Assembly: GCA_030604585.1 (NCBI GenBank)
Contig: JAUVVP010000204.1
Location: 1 to 5,238 of the forward strand
Origin: Planctomycetota bacterium
GTDB taxonomy: Bacteria > Planctomycetota > Brocadiia > SM23-32
DNA: 5,238 nucleotides
Direction of reading: 5' to 3'
The translations under genes were made by a program, and so were the position numbers. The notes beneath the pieces are model-generated. The model was not told where the DNA came from. It saw only the letters and a list, made by a program, of their open reading frames with translations, and did no database searches. Shown one piece after another: positions 1 to 5,238 of the stretch; within the stretch, counting starts at the first letter, position 1; each line of letters opens with the position of its first letter.

Positions 1-492
1 CTTCAACTGGATGCCGTCCTTGGCGACGGCGGACACCGTGTCGCGCCCCTTCGCAGGGTCGGGGCAGTCAATGACCCTGGGGTCAACGCTGGTCCGCACG
101 GCCTCCCGCACGTCGCGCCCGGCCAGGTCAATGGCGCAAGCCTGGTTGAAGGTTAGTGGGATGTCGGCCTTGCTGGCCGCTATCAGGGCGCTCACCACGT
201 TGGGCACGTTGCCGCGCGCCAGGTAATGCGTCTCCAGCTCGACTGCACCCAAGGGCAGGCCGGCCTTGACGGTCATGATGCGGCTGTCCACGATGACCGA
301 CGGCCGCACGCCACGCAGTTTCATGCCGATGATCTCCAGTATCCCCACGTGAGCGTGCGCCAGCAACGCCTTGATGTACAGGAACCCATAGCTGAAGAAG
401 AACAGCAACAGGGCGATAATGACGACCACGAGGACCAGAACCAGAACCACCAGCAACGTCTGCCCCACCTCTTGCGCCATTACGGGATACAT
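1..492 (-). CDS. floA: Flotillin-like protein FloA, N-terminal part (3' end outside window)
   Basis: The frame is open from an ATG at 492 to base 1, giving 164 residues; full-length FloA is about 330, so roughly the second half is missing. FloA is a membrane-anchored SPFH scaffold protein that organises membrane microdomains. Residues about 12-43 form one long hydrophobic segment very rich in Leu and Val, the family's membrane hairpin or anchor. The soluble part follows the Bacillus FloA pattern: GMKLRGV (56-62), KAGL (76-79), [12 protein letters not shown] (85-96), [10 protein letters not shown] (102-111), LTF (113-115) and [13 protein letters not shown] (120-132). The start is set by AAAGGAG at 502-508, nine bases upstream; a second in-frame ATG at 480 is less well placed. 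It lies downstream of two nfeD genes, the usual partners of SPFH proteins. Around residues 143-156 it carries a few extra residues compared with Bacillus FloA. The family call is secure from the N-terminal half alone; the coiled-coil C-terminus cannot be checked. Confidence 0.93.
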   Translation of the reverse strand, partial: MYPVMAQEVGQTLLVVLVLVLVVVIIALLLFFFSYGFLYIKALLAHAHVGILEIIGMKLRGVRPSVIVDSRIMTVKAGLPLGAVELETHYLARGNVPNVVSALIAASKADIPLTFNQACAIDLAGRDVREAVRTSVDPRVIDCPDPAKGRDTVSAVAKDGIQLK

Positions 493-501
493 TGGCCTCC
501 A

Positions 502-508
502 CTCCTTT
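502..508 (-). promoter_or_regulatory. Shine-Dalgarno site of floA
   Basis: The minus strand reads AAAGGAG nine bases before the ATG at 492. A second purine run, GGAGG, lies only three bases from that ATG and fifteen from the alternative ATG at 480. The first pairing has standard spacing and so supports 492 as the start. Confidence 0.6.
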
Positions 509-528
509 CCGAAGGTTACTCGAAACTC

Positions 529-546
529 GCCCGCTTTCCCGCGGGC
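529..546 (-). other. Small GC hairpin upstream of floA
   Basis: GCCCGC (529-534) and GCGGGC (541-546) are perfect 6-base inverted repeats around a 6-base loop. On the minus strand the hairpin is followed by GAGTTTCGAG, which has only three T in a row, so it is a poor intrinsic terminator. It lies 36 bases upstream of the floA start, in the leader or spacer after the short nfeD gene. It may be an RNA-processing or stability element, or chance in GC-rich DNA. Confidence 0.35.
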
Positions 547-573
547 CTGTTCACGTCTTCACTGAGCGCACGC

Positions 574-610
574 GCCGGCCCGCCACTCGGGCCGCCGGAA
601 GCGGGCCGGC
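574..610 (-). other. 10-bp inverted repeat with an alternative inner hairpin, between short nfeD and floA
   Basis: GCCGGCCCGC (574-583) and GCGGGCCGGC (601-610) are perfect reverse complements, a 10-bp all-GC stem with a 17-base loop. The left arm can instead pair inside the loop: CGGCCCG (576-582) with CGGGCCG (588-594), a 7-bp stem with a 5-base loop. The two structures exclude each other. The element begins about 20 bases after the stop codon of the short nfeD gene. There is no T-run on the minus strand after it, so a classical intrinsic terminator is not supported. It could be an attenuator, a Rho-related or stabilising 3' hairpin of the nfeD messages, or a DNA-binding site. Confidence 0.45.
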
Positions 611-629
611 CCTCATCCTGCGGAACGCC

Positions 630-1088
630 TCACACCTCCTTCACGACCACGCGGTTGCCGGAGACTTCAATGACCTTGACGCGCACGCCCCTGTCGAGCA
701 TCTCGCCCCGCGTGACCACGTCGTATCGTCTATCGTTCAACCGGGCAATGCCGCTCGGCCTCAGCAGGCTCATCGTCACGCCCTCCAGGCCGACCAGGTC
801 CTCCCCTATGGTCGTCGAGGGACGGAAGCCGCTCTCCTCCCCTTTGAGGGCGAAAAACTTGCCGATCACGCCCTTCCACAACATGAAGAAGACCGGCACG
901 AAGGCGATGGTGCAAACGATGAGCACGGCGGCCGTCTTGGTGTAGCCCTGCACAAGAGCGTAGCCTATGCTGCCGAGGACCGCCAGGAAACCGATCATGC
1001 CCATCACCGCGCCCGGTATGAACAGCTCGATGAACATGGCCAGCAGCCCGCAGAGGAAGATGACGATTATGACGCCCAGTTCCGACAT
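630..1088 (-). CDS. Short NfeD family membrane protein (no protease domain)
   Basis: The product has 152 residues, typical of the short NfeD type. Three hydrophobic helices (about 4-23, 27-47 and 52-72) include the family-like turn ELFIPG at 21-26. A soluble C-terminal NfeD domain (about 95-152), predicted to be an OB-fold beta barrel, ends in VKVIEVSGNRVVV (137-149). The C-terminal domain of NfeD proteins is thought to bind or support SPFH/flotillin partners at the membrane, and floA follows 137 bases downstream. The ATG at 1088 is preceded by GGAG with six bases of spacing. The gene starts 32 bases after the long nfeD stop codon, so the two are almost certainly cotranscribed. Its last 32 well-aligned residues match the C-terminal domain of the long NfeD at 17 positions without gaps, so the two are paralogues. 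It has no catalytic motif and is probably a scaffold or partner. Confidence 0.9.
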   Translation of the reverse strand: MSELGVIIVIFLCGLLAMFIELFIPGAVMGMIGFLAVLGSIGYALVQGYTKTAAVLIVCTIAFVPVFFMLWKGVIGKFFALKGEESGFRPSTTIGEDLVGLEGVTMSLLRPSGIARLNDRRYDVVTRGEMLDRGVRVKVIEVSGNRVVVKEV

Positions 1089-1120
1089 CGCTCTCTCCGG
1101 CGCCGCAGGTCCCGGCGCGT

Positions 1121-2611
1121 TCAGGCCTCGCGGTAGGGGCCCACCACCACTCTGTTGCCGCGTATCTCCACAATCTGCACCCGCGCGCCCTTCTCGATGA
1201 AGCCGCCCTCCGTGACCACGTCCAGGAGCCTGTCACCGAACTCGGCCCTGCCGGCGGGACGCAGGGCGGTGAGGGCGACGCCCACTTCGCCCGCCATCTG
1301 GGACAGTCCGGGGATGCGCAACTCGCCCAACTCGCCGGCGTGCGCCGCCGCCAGGTCACGGCCGTGCACGATCCGGCTCAGCAGGGGCAGAGAAGGCAGG
1401 TAGCGGGCAAAGACCGCAATCAATATGCCCGCTGCCGCGAACGAGCCCGTCACCTTCAGCAGGTTCATCTCGAAGGCATACGTCTGCCCGGGCGAGGCCG
1501 GCAGGCCGAACTGTTGAAAGGCAAGCACCAGGCTGATGAAGACAAGGACGATGCCCGAGATGCCGACCACGCCGAAGCCGGGCGTGATGAACACCTCCAC
1601 CAGCAGCAGGAGCAGCCCTCCCACGAACAACACCAGCTCCAACAGATGGACGTAATGGAGCGTCCACTTCACCAGGAAGAAGGCCACGAAACAGCCGATG
1701 CCCAGAATGCCCGGCAGCCCGAACCCCGGATGGCTCAGTTCGATGAACAGCAGCACGAACCCGGCGACGATGAACAGCGGGCTGAATGCGTCCAGGAAGG
1801 TGAGGAGACGCTCTGAACGGGACAGGTAGAGCCGCCGGACCTTGGTCGAGTCGAGCTCCAGCACGTCGTACAGTTCCTGGATGTTCTTGACCGTCTGCCT
1901 GGCGAAACCGTACTCGACGGCGCGCTGGGCATCCATTGTGAGCAAGTGGCCGGCCGGCACGATGAACTTCTCGCTGACTATCTTGGCCGCCTCCTCGTCC
2001 GTCATCGCCTCGCGCTGAGCGCCCGTGATGTAGGTGTAGGTGCCCTCCGGCTCGTCCTGCATCTGCACGCGCCAGACCTCCACCTCCTTGGTCACCATGG
2101 CCTGCACCAGGGCCTCGGGGTAGCCGTGCGCGCGCGCATACCTGGCCATGCTCTCCCGCAGCACCGTCTGGAACTTCTCCCCCACGATCTGGCCCCCGGG
2201 CCCTATGGGCGCCACATCCCCCATGGTGCCCAGGCGGTCGTCTATGTAGATCTCCTTGCAGGCCAGCGCCACCATCGTGCCGCCGCTGAGCGCGTCGTCG
2301 TTGATGTAGGCGATCGTGGTCAGCTCGTCCCGTTCGAATATGTAGTCCGCCAGCTCCCTGGAATCCTGGATGGTGCCGCCGGGCGTGTCCAACTCCAGAA
2401 TGATGGTACCCACGCCTTGCTGCTGGGCATACTCGAACTTCCGCTGGACGGCCTTCGAGTAGGCCTGGGTGATCATGCCGTCTATCTTGATGATGTAGGC
2501 GTCCGGCGGCTCCTGAGCGCGGGCCGGCGCGCAGGCTGCCAGCAGCAGCAGCACGGCCAGGCCGACCATGCCCCGCCCTTGCACCGAACCCATGTGCTTC
2601 TCAGTTGCCAC
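1121..2611 (-). CDS. Long NfeD: membrane-bound ClpP-class serine protease with C-terminal NfeD domain
   Basis: With the GTG at 2611 the product has 496 residues. Order, numbered from that GTG: signal sequence with hydrophobic core at about 14-26; ClpP/crotonase-fold protease domain at about 38-240; about five membrane helices (276-291, 296-314, 324-341, 346-366, 385-404); NfeD OB-fold domain at about 440-496. The protease domain shows LDTPGG (74-79) and SGG (109-111), where Ser109 aligns with the nucleophile of the family's usual SAG motif. Lys146 in GEKF is the likely dyad base, less certain. The protease domain should lie outside the cytoplasmic membrane. The signal sequence ends LAAC (24-27), a possible lipobox, or may be cut after ARA (30-32) by signal peptidase I. 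The frame is open up to an ATG at 2728, but that start lies upstream of the promoter and adds a non-signal-like leader. GTG 2611 has GGAG eight bases upstream; ATG 2593 is the alternative. First gene of the nfeD-nfeD-floA unit. Confidence 0.92.
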   Translation of the reverse strand: MATEKHMGSVQGRGMVGLAVLLLLAACAPARAQEPPDAYIIKIDGMITQAYSKAVQRKFEYAQQQGVGTIILELDTPGGTIQDSRELADYIFERDELTTIAYINDDALSGGTMVALACKEIYIDDRLGTMGDVAPIGPGGQIVGEKFQTVLRESMARYARAHGYPEALVQAMVTKEVEVWRVQMQDEPEGTYTYITGAQREAMTDEEAAKIVSEKFIVPAGHLLTMDAQRAVEYGFARQTVKNIQELYDVLELDSTKVRRLYLSRSERLLTFLDAFSPLFIVAGFVLLFIELSHPGFGLPGILGIGCFVAFFLVKWTLHYVHLLELVLFVGGLLLLLVEVFITPGFGVVGISGIVLVFISLVLAFQQFGLPASPGQTYAFEMNLLKVTGSFAAAGILIAVFARYLPSLPLLSRIVHGRDLAAAHAGELGELRIPGLSQMAGEVGVALTALRPAGRAEFGDRLLDVVTEGGFIEKGARVQIVEIRGNRVVVGPYREA

Positions 2612-2619
2612 TTCAGCGT

Positions 2620-2623
2620 CTCC
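2620..2623 (-). promoter_or_regulatory. Shine-Dalgarno site of the long nfeD gene
   Basis: The minus strand reads GTGGAG with GGAG at 2620-2623, eight bases before the GTG at 2611. The ATG at 2593 has only a weaker GAG-type site about six bases upstream. This favours GTG 2611, though both starts leave an intact signal sequence. Confidence 0.5.
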
Positions 2624-2641
2624 ACAGGGCCGCCGGGCGCA

Positions 2642-2687
2642 ACCCCAGAGGGGCGCACCGCTGCCCCTCGATGCCCGTAAGGGGCTT
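2642..2687 (-). other. Structured 5' leader with competing hairpins, upstream of long nfeD
   Basis: The predicted transcript start near 2687 leaves a leader of about 76 bases. On the minus strand it holds GCCCCT (2680-2685), then GAGGGGC (2663-2669), then GCCCCTC (2648-2654). The middle segment can pair with the first (6 bp, 11-base loop) or with the third (7 bp, 8-base loop), but not both. The third can also fold with CCCC/GGGG at 2643-2653 around a 3-base loop. The arrangement resembles an attenuator or a leader switch, yet no T-run follows and I recognise no known riboswitch class. In GC-rich DNA such pairings can arise by chance. Confidence 0.35.
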
Positions 2688-2693
2688 GCGGCG

Positions 2694-2722
2694 ATTATAC
2701 ACCGCTCAGGCAGGACTAACAA
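2694..2722 (-). promoter_or_regulatory. Sigma-70 type promoter of the nfeD-nfeD-floA unit
   Basis: The minus strand has TTGTTA at 2717-2722 (-35, four of six consensus bases), exactly 17 bases of spacer, and a perfect TATAAT at 2694-2699 (-10). AT-rich hexamers of this quality stand out in such GC-rich sequence. The site lies between the stop codon of the sugar kinase gene and the long nfeD start, pointing at nfeD. Transcription should begin near 2687. It separates the membrane module from the serA-kinase genes, although no terminator is seen before it, so read-through may add to expression. Confidence 0.8.
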
Positions 2723-2755
2723 GCCCAACGCCGTGCCCGTCCCTGCCGGCCGGCC

Positions 2756-3655
2756 TCAGAGCGCGTGGAACTTGTCCAGCACCTCACCGGTCAGGCGGGG
2801 GGTGGCCCCCCGGCAACCCGCAACGTGGGCCCCGAGGAGGTTGCCCGCGTCGGCAACGGCTTCCAGCGAGCCGCCGTCGAGGTGCTTGACCACGAGGCCC
2901 GCCGTGAAAGCGTCGCCGGAGCCGACGGTGTCCACCACCTGCGTCGGCGGCACGGGGCGGCTGACCGCTTCCTCCACGGTCAGGAGGCGGCACCCCTGTG
3001 GCCCGAGGGTGATGCAGGCCAGATCGAGCCCATAGTCCGCCATCAGGCCCCGCATGAAAGCGTCGTCGCCGTCCCGGCAGCCCGGCCGCAGCAGCTCGCG
3101 CAGTTGCCTCACCTCCCGCTCGTTCAGCTTGAGCACGGTAGCGGCGGCCAGGGACTCGGTGACCACCTGATGGGAATAGAAATGCTGGCGGAAGTTGATG
3201 TCGCAGACCCTTAGCGCATCCCCGGCCTCGGCAAGCACGCGCTGGATGGTGCGCCGGCTCTGCGGGCTGCGCTGGCCCAGCGTGCCGAAGCAGACGGCGT
3301 GCGAGCCGCCGGCCAACGCCAGCCACGCTTCATCGGCCTCCATGTAGTCCCAGGCGACATCCTCAACGATGGTGAAGTCCGGCGTGCCGGTCTCGTCCAG
3401 CTTCACGATGACGGTGCCGGTGGGATGTTCGGGGTCGCGCTGGACGTAATCGGTCGGCATGCCCAGGTCCGCAATGGTGCCGAGGATCTCGTCGCCGAGC
3501 CGGTCCTCGCCCGCCCGGCTCAGGGGCACGCCCCGGTGGCCGAGGCCGGTGGCGTGAAAGGCGCAGTTACACGGCGCGCCACCGAGCGCCTTGCCGTCCT
3601 CGAACAGGTCCCACAGCATCTCCCCCAGGCCGATGATGGTGTACGGCTCGGCCAC
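2756..3655 (-). CDS. PfkB family carbohydrate kinase, probably fructokinase-like
   Basis: The product has 299 residues, normal for this ATP-dependent, cytoplasmic, ribokinase-like family. The N-terminal sugar-binding part begins IIGLGEMLWD (7-16) and carries the glycine pair GGAPCN (25-30), close to the first PfkB signature. CDINFR (151-156) and LKLNE (175-179) are core motifs; ITLGPQG (215-221) leads to the ATP site. DTVGSGDAFTAG (242-253) is the second PfkB signature, and Asp248 is the expected catalytic base. The start is a GTG at 3655 with GAGGG at 3662-3666, six bases upstream. It follows serA by 71 bases and no clear promoter lies between, so cotranscription is possible. The overall form resembles bacterial fructokinases, but the substrate cannot be fixed from the sequence: other ketoses, ribose or a nucleoside remain possible. 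The family is near certain, the substrate is not. Confidence 0.9.
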   Translation of the reverse strand: MAEPYTIIGLGEMLWDLFEDGKALGGAPCNCAFHATGLGHRGVPLSRAGEDRLGDEILGTIADLGMPTDYVQRDPEHPTGTVIVKLDETGTPDFTIVEDVAWDYMEADEAWLALAGGSHAVCFGTLGQRSPQSRRTIQRVLAEAGDALRVCDINFRQHFYSHQVVTESLAAATVLKLNEREVRQLRELLRPGCRDGDDAFMRGLMADYGLDLACITLGPQGCRLLTVEEAVSRPVPPTQVVDTVGSGDAFTAGLVVKHLDGGSLEAVADAGNLLGAHVAGCRGATPRLTGEVLDKFHAL

Positions 3656-3661
3656 GATCAG

Positions 3662-3666
3662 CCCTC
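3662..3666 (-). promoter_or_regulatory. Shine-Dalgarno site of the PfkB kinase gene
   Basis: GAGGG lies six bases before the GTG start at 3655. The translation then opens at once with the family's first beta strand (YTIIGLGE), so no upstream start is needed even though the frame stays open further upstream. Confidence 0.55.
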
Positions 3667-3685
3667 GCTGCGTTAGAGAACTCAG

Positions 3686-3707
3686 CCCGGACGGGATGCC
3701 CGCCGGG
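3686..3707 (-). other. GC hairpin between serA and the kinase gene
   Basis: CCCGG (3686-3690) pairs with CCGGG (3703-3707), and CGGG (3692-3695) with CCCG (3699-3702). This gives a nine-pair stem with one bulged base (3691) and a 3-base loop. It starts 20 bases after the serA stop codon. On the minus strand the sequence after it, CTGAGTTCTC, has no T-run, so it is not a standard intrinsic terminator. It may protect the serA message 3' end or weaken read-through into the kinase gene. Confidence 0.45.
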
Positions 3708-3726
3708 CCCGGTGCAGCCGCCTGGC

Positions 3727-5238
3727 TCAGAGTTCGGCCGGGATCGCCTTCTCAATCAGGTCGAGCGCGCGGAGCCGGTCCAGGGTCGCCTCGTCGCACG
3801 CCGTGTCCAGGTTGAGGGCGAGCAGGGCCTTGCCGCCCGCCTCCTGTCGGCCGAATCCCATCCGGGCGATGTTCACCCCGGCATCACCCAGCATGGCGCC
3901 GACTGTGCCGATCAGGCCAGGCACGTCGCTGCCGAAGACTGCCAGGACGTGGCCCTTGGGTATGATTTCCACATAGAAGCCGGCGATGCACACGATGCGC
4001 GGGTGGTGCGGGCCGAAGAGCGTCCCCCCCACCTCAACCGTCCCCTCATCGGCGACCAGCTTGACTTCGATCAAGTCCGTGAAGCCTGCCACCAGCCCGA
4101 CCGTTGAACTGCCGGTGATGCGGATGCCGCGGTCCCGGGCCAGGTGAGGGGCGCTGACGATATTCACGCTCGCGTCCAGGCTGCTCTGCATGACGCCCAT
4201 GGCCCCGTAGTTCACTATGGGCTCGATGTTCTCGCGAGCCACCTGGCCGGTGCAGGCGATCTCGATCGCCTGGGGCCGGCCGGGGGTCAACTGCGCCACG
4301 AGCTTGCCGAGCTGGGCCGCCAGGTCGCAGTAGGGCCGGATGGCCTTCATCTCCTCCGGCGGCAGCTCGCTGACGTTGAGCGCGTTGGGGAAATGCCTGC
4401 GCTCCAGGGCCTCACTGAGCTGCCGGGCGGCTTGCGTGGCCACGGCAAGCTGGGCCTCTTCAGTGGATGCCCCCAGATGCGGGGTGGCAAGCACCCTGTC
4501 GTGGCGCGTGAACTCGTAGCTGTCCGGCGGCTCCTTCGCGTAGACGTCGAAGGCCGCCCCGCCCAGCCTGCCGGCCTCCACTGCCGCCACCACGGCATCC
4601 TGATCCACCACGGAGCCGCGCGAGCAGTTGACGATGCACGTGTTCTGCTTCATCAAGGCTATCTGCTCGGCGCCGATCATGCCTCTGCTCTGTTCGTTCT
4701 CCGGCACGTGGATGGTCAGGTAGTCGCAGTCCTCCAGCAGGTCCTCGAGGTCGTCCAGAAGCGCCGCGCCGACTTTCGCGGCCGCCTCACGGCCGATGAA
4801 GGGATCGTAGGTGCGCACGGTCATGCCGAAGGCAGCGGCACGCCTGGCCACTTCCTGTCCCACGCGACCCAGCCCGATGACACCGAGAACGCTGCCGGCC
4901 AGTTGCGAGCCGACGAACCTCTGCTTCTCCCAGCGCCCCTCGCGCATCGAGACGTAGGCGGGACCGATGTTCCGCGCCACGCCCAGCATCAGCGTGAAGG
5001 CATGTTCGGCCGTGCTGATCGTGTTGGCCCCGGGCGTGTTCATCACCACGACCCCCTTGCGGGAAGCGGCCTCCACGTCAACGTTGTCCACCCCGACCCC
5101 GGCCCGGCAGATCGCCTCGAGCCTCTCGGCGCCATCGAGAACGCCATCAGTAAGCCTGGCACCGGAGCGGCAGAACACCCCGCTGGCATCCCGGATGGCC
5201 TCGCGCAACTCGTCCACGGACAGACCCGGCCGGTAGTC
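3727..5238 (-). CDS. serA: D-3-phosphoglycerate dehydrogenase SerA (5' end outside window)
   Basis: This enzyme oxidises 3-phosphoglycerate to 3-phosphohydroxypyruvate with NAD+, the first step of serine synthesis in the cytoplasm. The frame is open to the window edge (503 residues seen). A GTG at 5217 is in frame, but the seven codons before it read as normal SerA sequence (DYRPGLS), so the true start lies beyond 5238. About 25-30 residues are missing, judged against the usual 525-530. Numbered from that GTG: RAGVGVDNVD (38-47); Rossmann motif GLGRVG (115-120) with Asp138 ending the next strand, as expected for NAD; catalytic Arg200 (CSRGSVVD), Glu229 (AKEP) and His247 (TPHLGAS). The allosteric substrate-binding domain spans about 280-420 and a C-terminal ACT domain about 423-496, including DVPGLIGTVGAMLGDAGVNI. 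This is the long SerA form with both regulatory domains, suggesting feedback control by serine. All catalytic residues are intact. Confidence 0.96.
   Translation of the reverse strand, partial: DYRPGLSVDELREAIRDASGVFCRSGARLTDGVLDGAERLEAICRAGVGVDNVDVEAASRKGVVVMNTPGANTISTAEHAFTLMLGVARNIGPAYVSMREGRWEKQRFVGSQLAGSVLGVIGLGRVGQEVARRAAAFGMTVRTYDPFIGREAAAKVGAALLDDLEDLLEDCDYLTIHVPENEQSRGMIGAEQIALMKQNTCIVNCSRGSVVDQDAVVAAVEAGRLGGAAFDVYAKEPPDSYEFTRHDRVLATPHLGASTEEAQLAVATQAARQLSEALERRHFPNALNVSELPPEEMKAIRPYCDLAAQLGKLVAQLTPGRPQAIEIACTGQVARENIEPIVNYGAMGVMQSSLDASVNIVSAPHLARDRGIRITGSSTVGLVAGFTDLIEVKLVADEGTVEVGGTLFGPHHPRIVCIAGFYVEIIPKGHVLAVFGSDVPGLIGTVGAMLGDAGVNIARMGFGRQEAGGKALLALNLDTACDEATLDRLRALDLIEKAIPAEL

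Noticed and set aside
128..502. 124-residue minus-strand open frame overlapping floA
   Set aside because: It is read one frame off from floA; the floA frame gives a strong flotillin match with its own Shine-Dalgarno site, and this one gives Arg/Gly/His-rich sequence.
226..945. 239-residue open frame on the plus strand across floA and the short nfeD gene
   Set aside because: It spans two genes and an intergenic gap on the other strand, changes composition abruptly and has no recognisable motif; shadow frame.
730..1359. 209-residue minus-strand open frame bridging the two nfeD genes
   Set aside because: Out of frame with both nfeD genes, Arg/Pro-rich, no membrane helices or domain; there is no sign of a frameshift fusion because each nfeD gene is complete with its own stop and start.
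1946..2680. 244-residue open frame on the plus strand opposite the long nfeD gene
   Set aside because: It mirrors a real gene whose motifs are clear on the minus strand. Its translation is rich in His, Arg, Gly and Ala with no recognisable domain, which is typical of shadow frames in GC-rich DNA.
2745..2754. GCCGGCCGGC palindrome just after the kinase stop codon as a terminator
   Set aside because: It is a self-palindrome with no loop and no following T-run; probably a consequence of base composition.
3727..5217. GTG at 5217 as the serA start
   Set aside because: The seven in-frame codons upstream (to the window edge) read as normal SerA sequence and the N-terminal beta strand of the family would otherwise be missing, so the gene is truncated by the window.

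Overview
The window is GC-rich bacterial chromosomal DNA. All five recognisable genes lie on the minus strand and nearly all of the sequence is coding. In transcription order (right to left) they are: the body and 3' end of serA (D-3-phosphoglycerate dehydrogenase, 5' end cut by the window edge); a PfkB-family sugar kinase; a long NfeD-type membrane protease; a short NfeD protein; and the first 164 codons of floA, a bacterial flotillin whose 3' end is cut at base 1. Shine-Dalgarno sites and a consensus-like sigma-70 promoter show ordinary bacterial expression signals. The gene set, the form of FloA and the form of the NfeD protease domain fit a Planctomycetes-like or related high-GC lineage best, but this is only an impression from recalled sequences. 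The fragment looks environmental or metagenomic and I would not name a genus.

Region 3656-5238 is metabolic. SerA makes the first committed step of serine synthesis. A PfkB kinase follows after a 71-base gap that holds a GC hairpin but no obvious promoter, so the two may share a transcript. No cofactor or pathway link between them is visible.

Region 1-2755 is a membrane-quality or lipid-domain module. A clear promoter (TTGTTA, 17 bases, TATAAT) sits 3' of the kinase gene and drives the long NfeD protease, then the short NfeD, then FloA. This is the known NfeD/SPFH partnership: NfeD proteins carry a C-terminal OB-fold domain thought to bind SPFH (stomatin/flotillin) proteins. Here two NfeD proteins, one with a protease domain and one without, precede a single flotillin. 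The leader of the protease gene and the 137-base gap before floA both contain GC-rich inverted repeats with mutually exclusive pairings. These are the least explained parts of the window.

I found no mobile element, CRISPR array, tRNA, rRNA or clearly novel system. The most useful points for follow-up are the promoter and start-site correction for the long nfeD gene, the two-NfeD/one-flotillin operon, and the structured intergenic regions.
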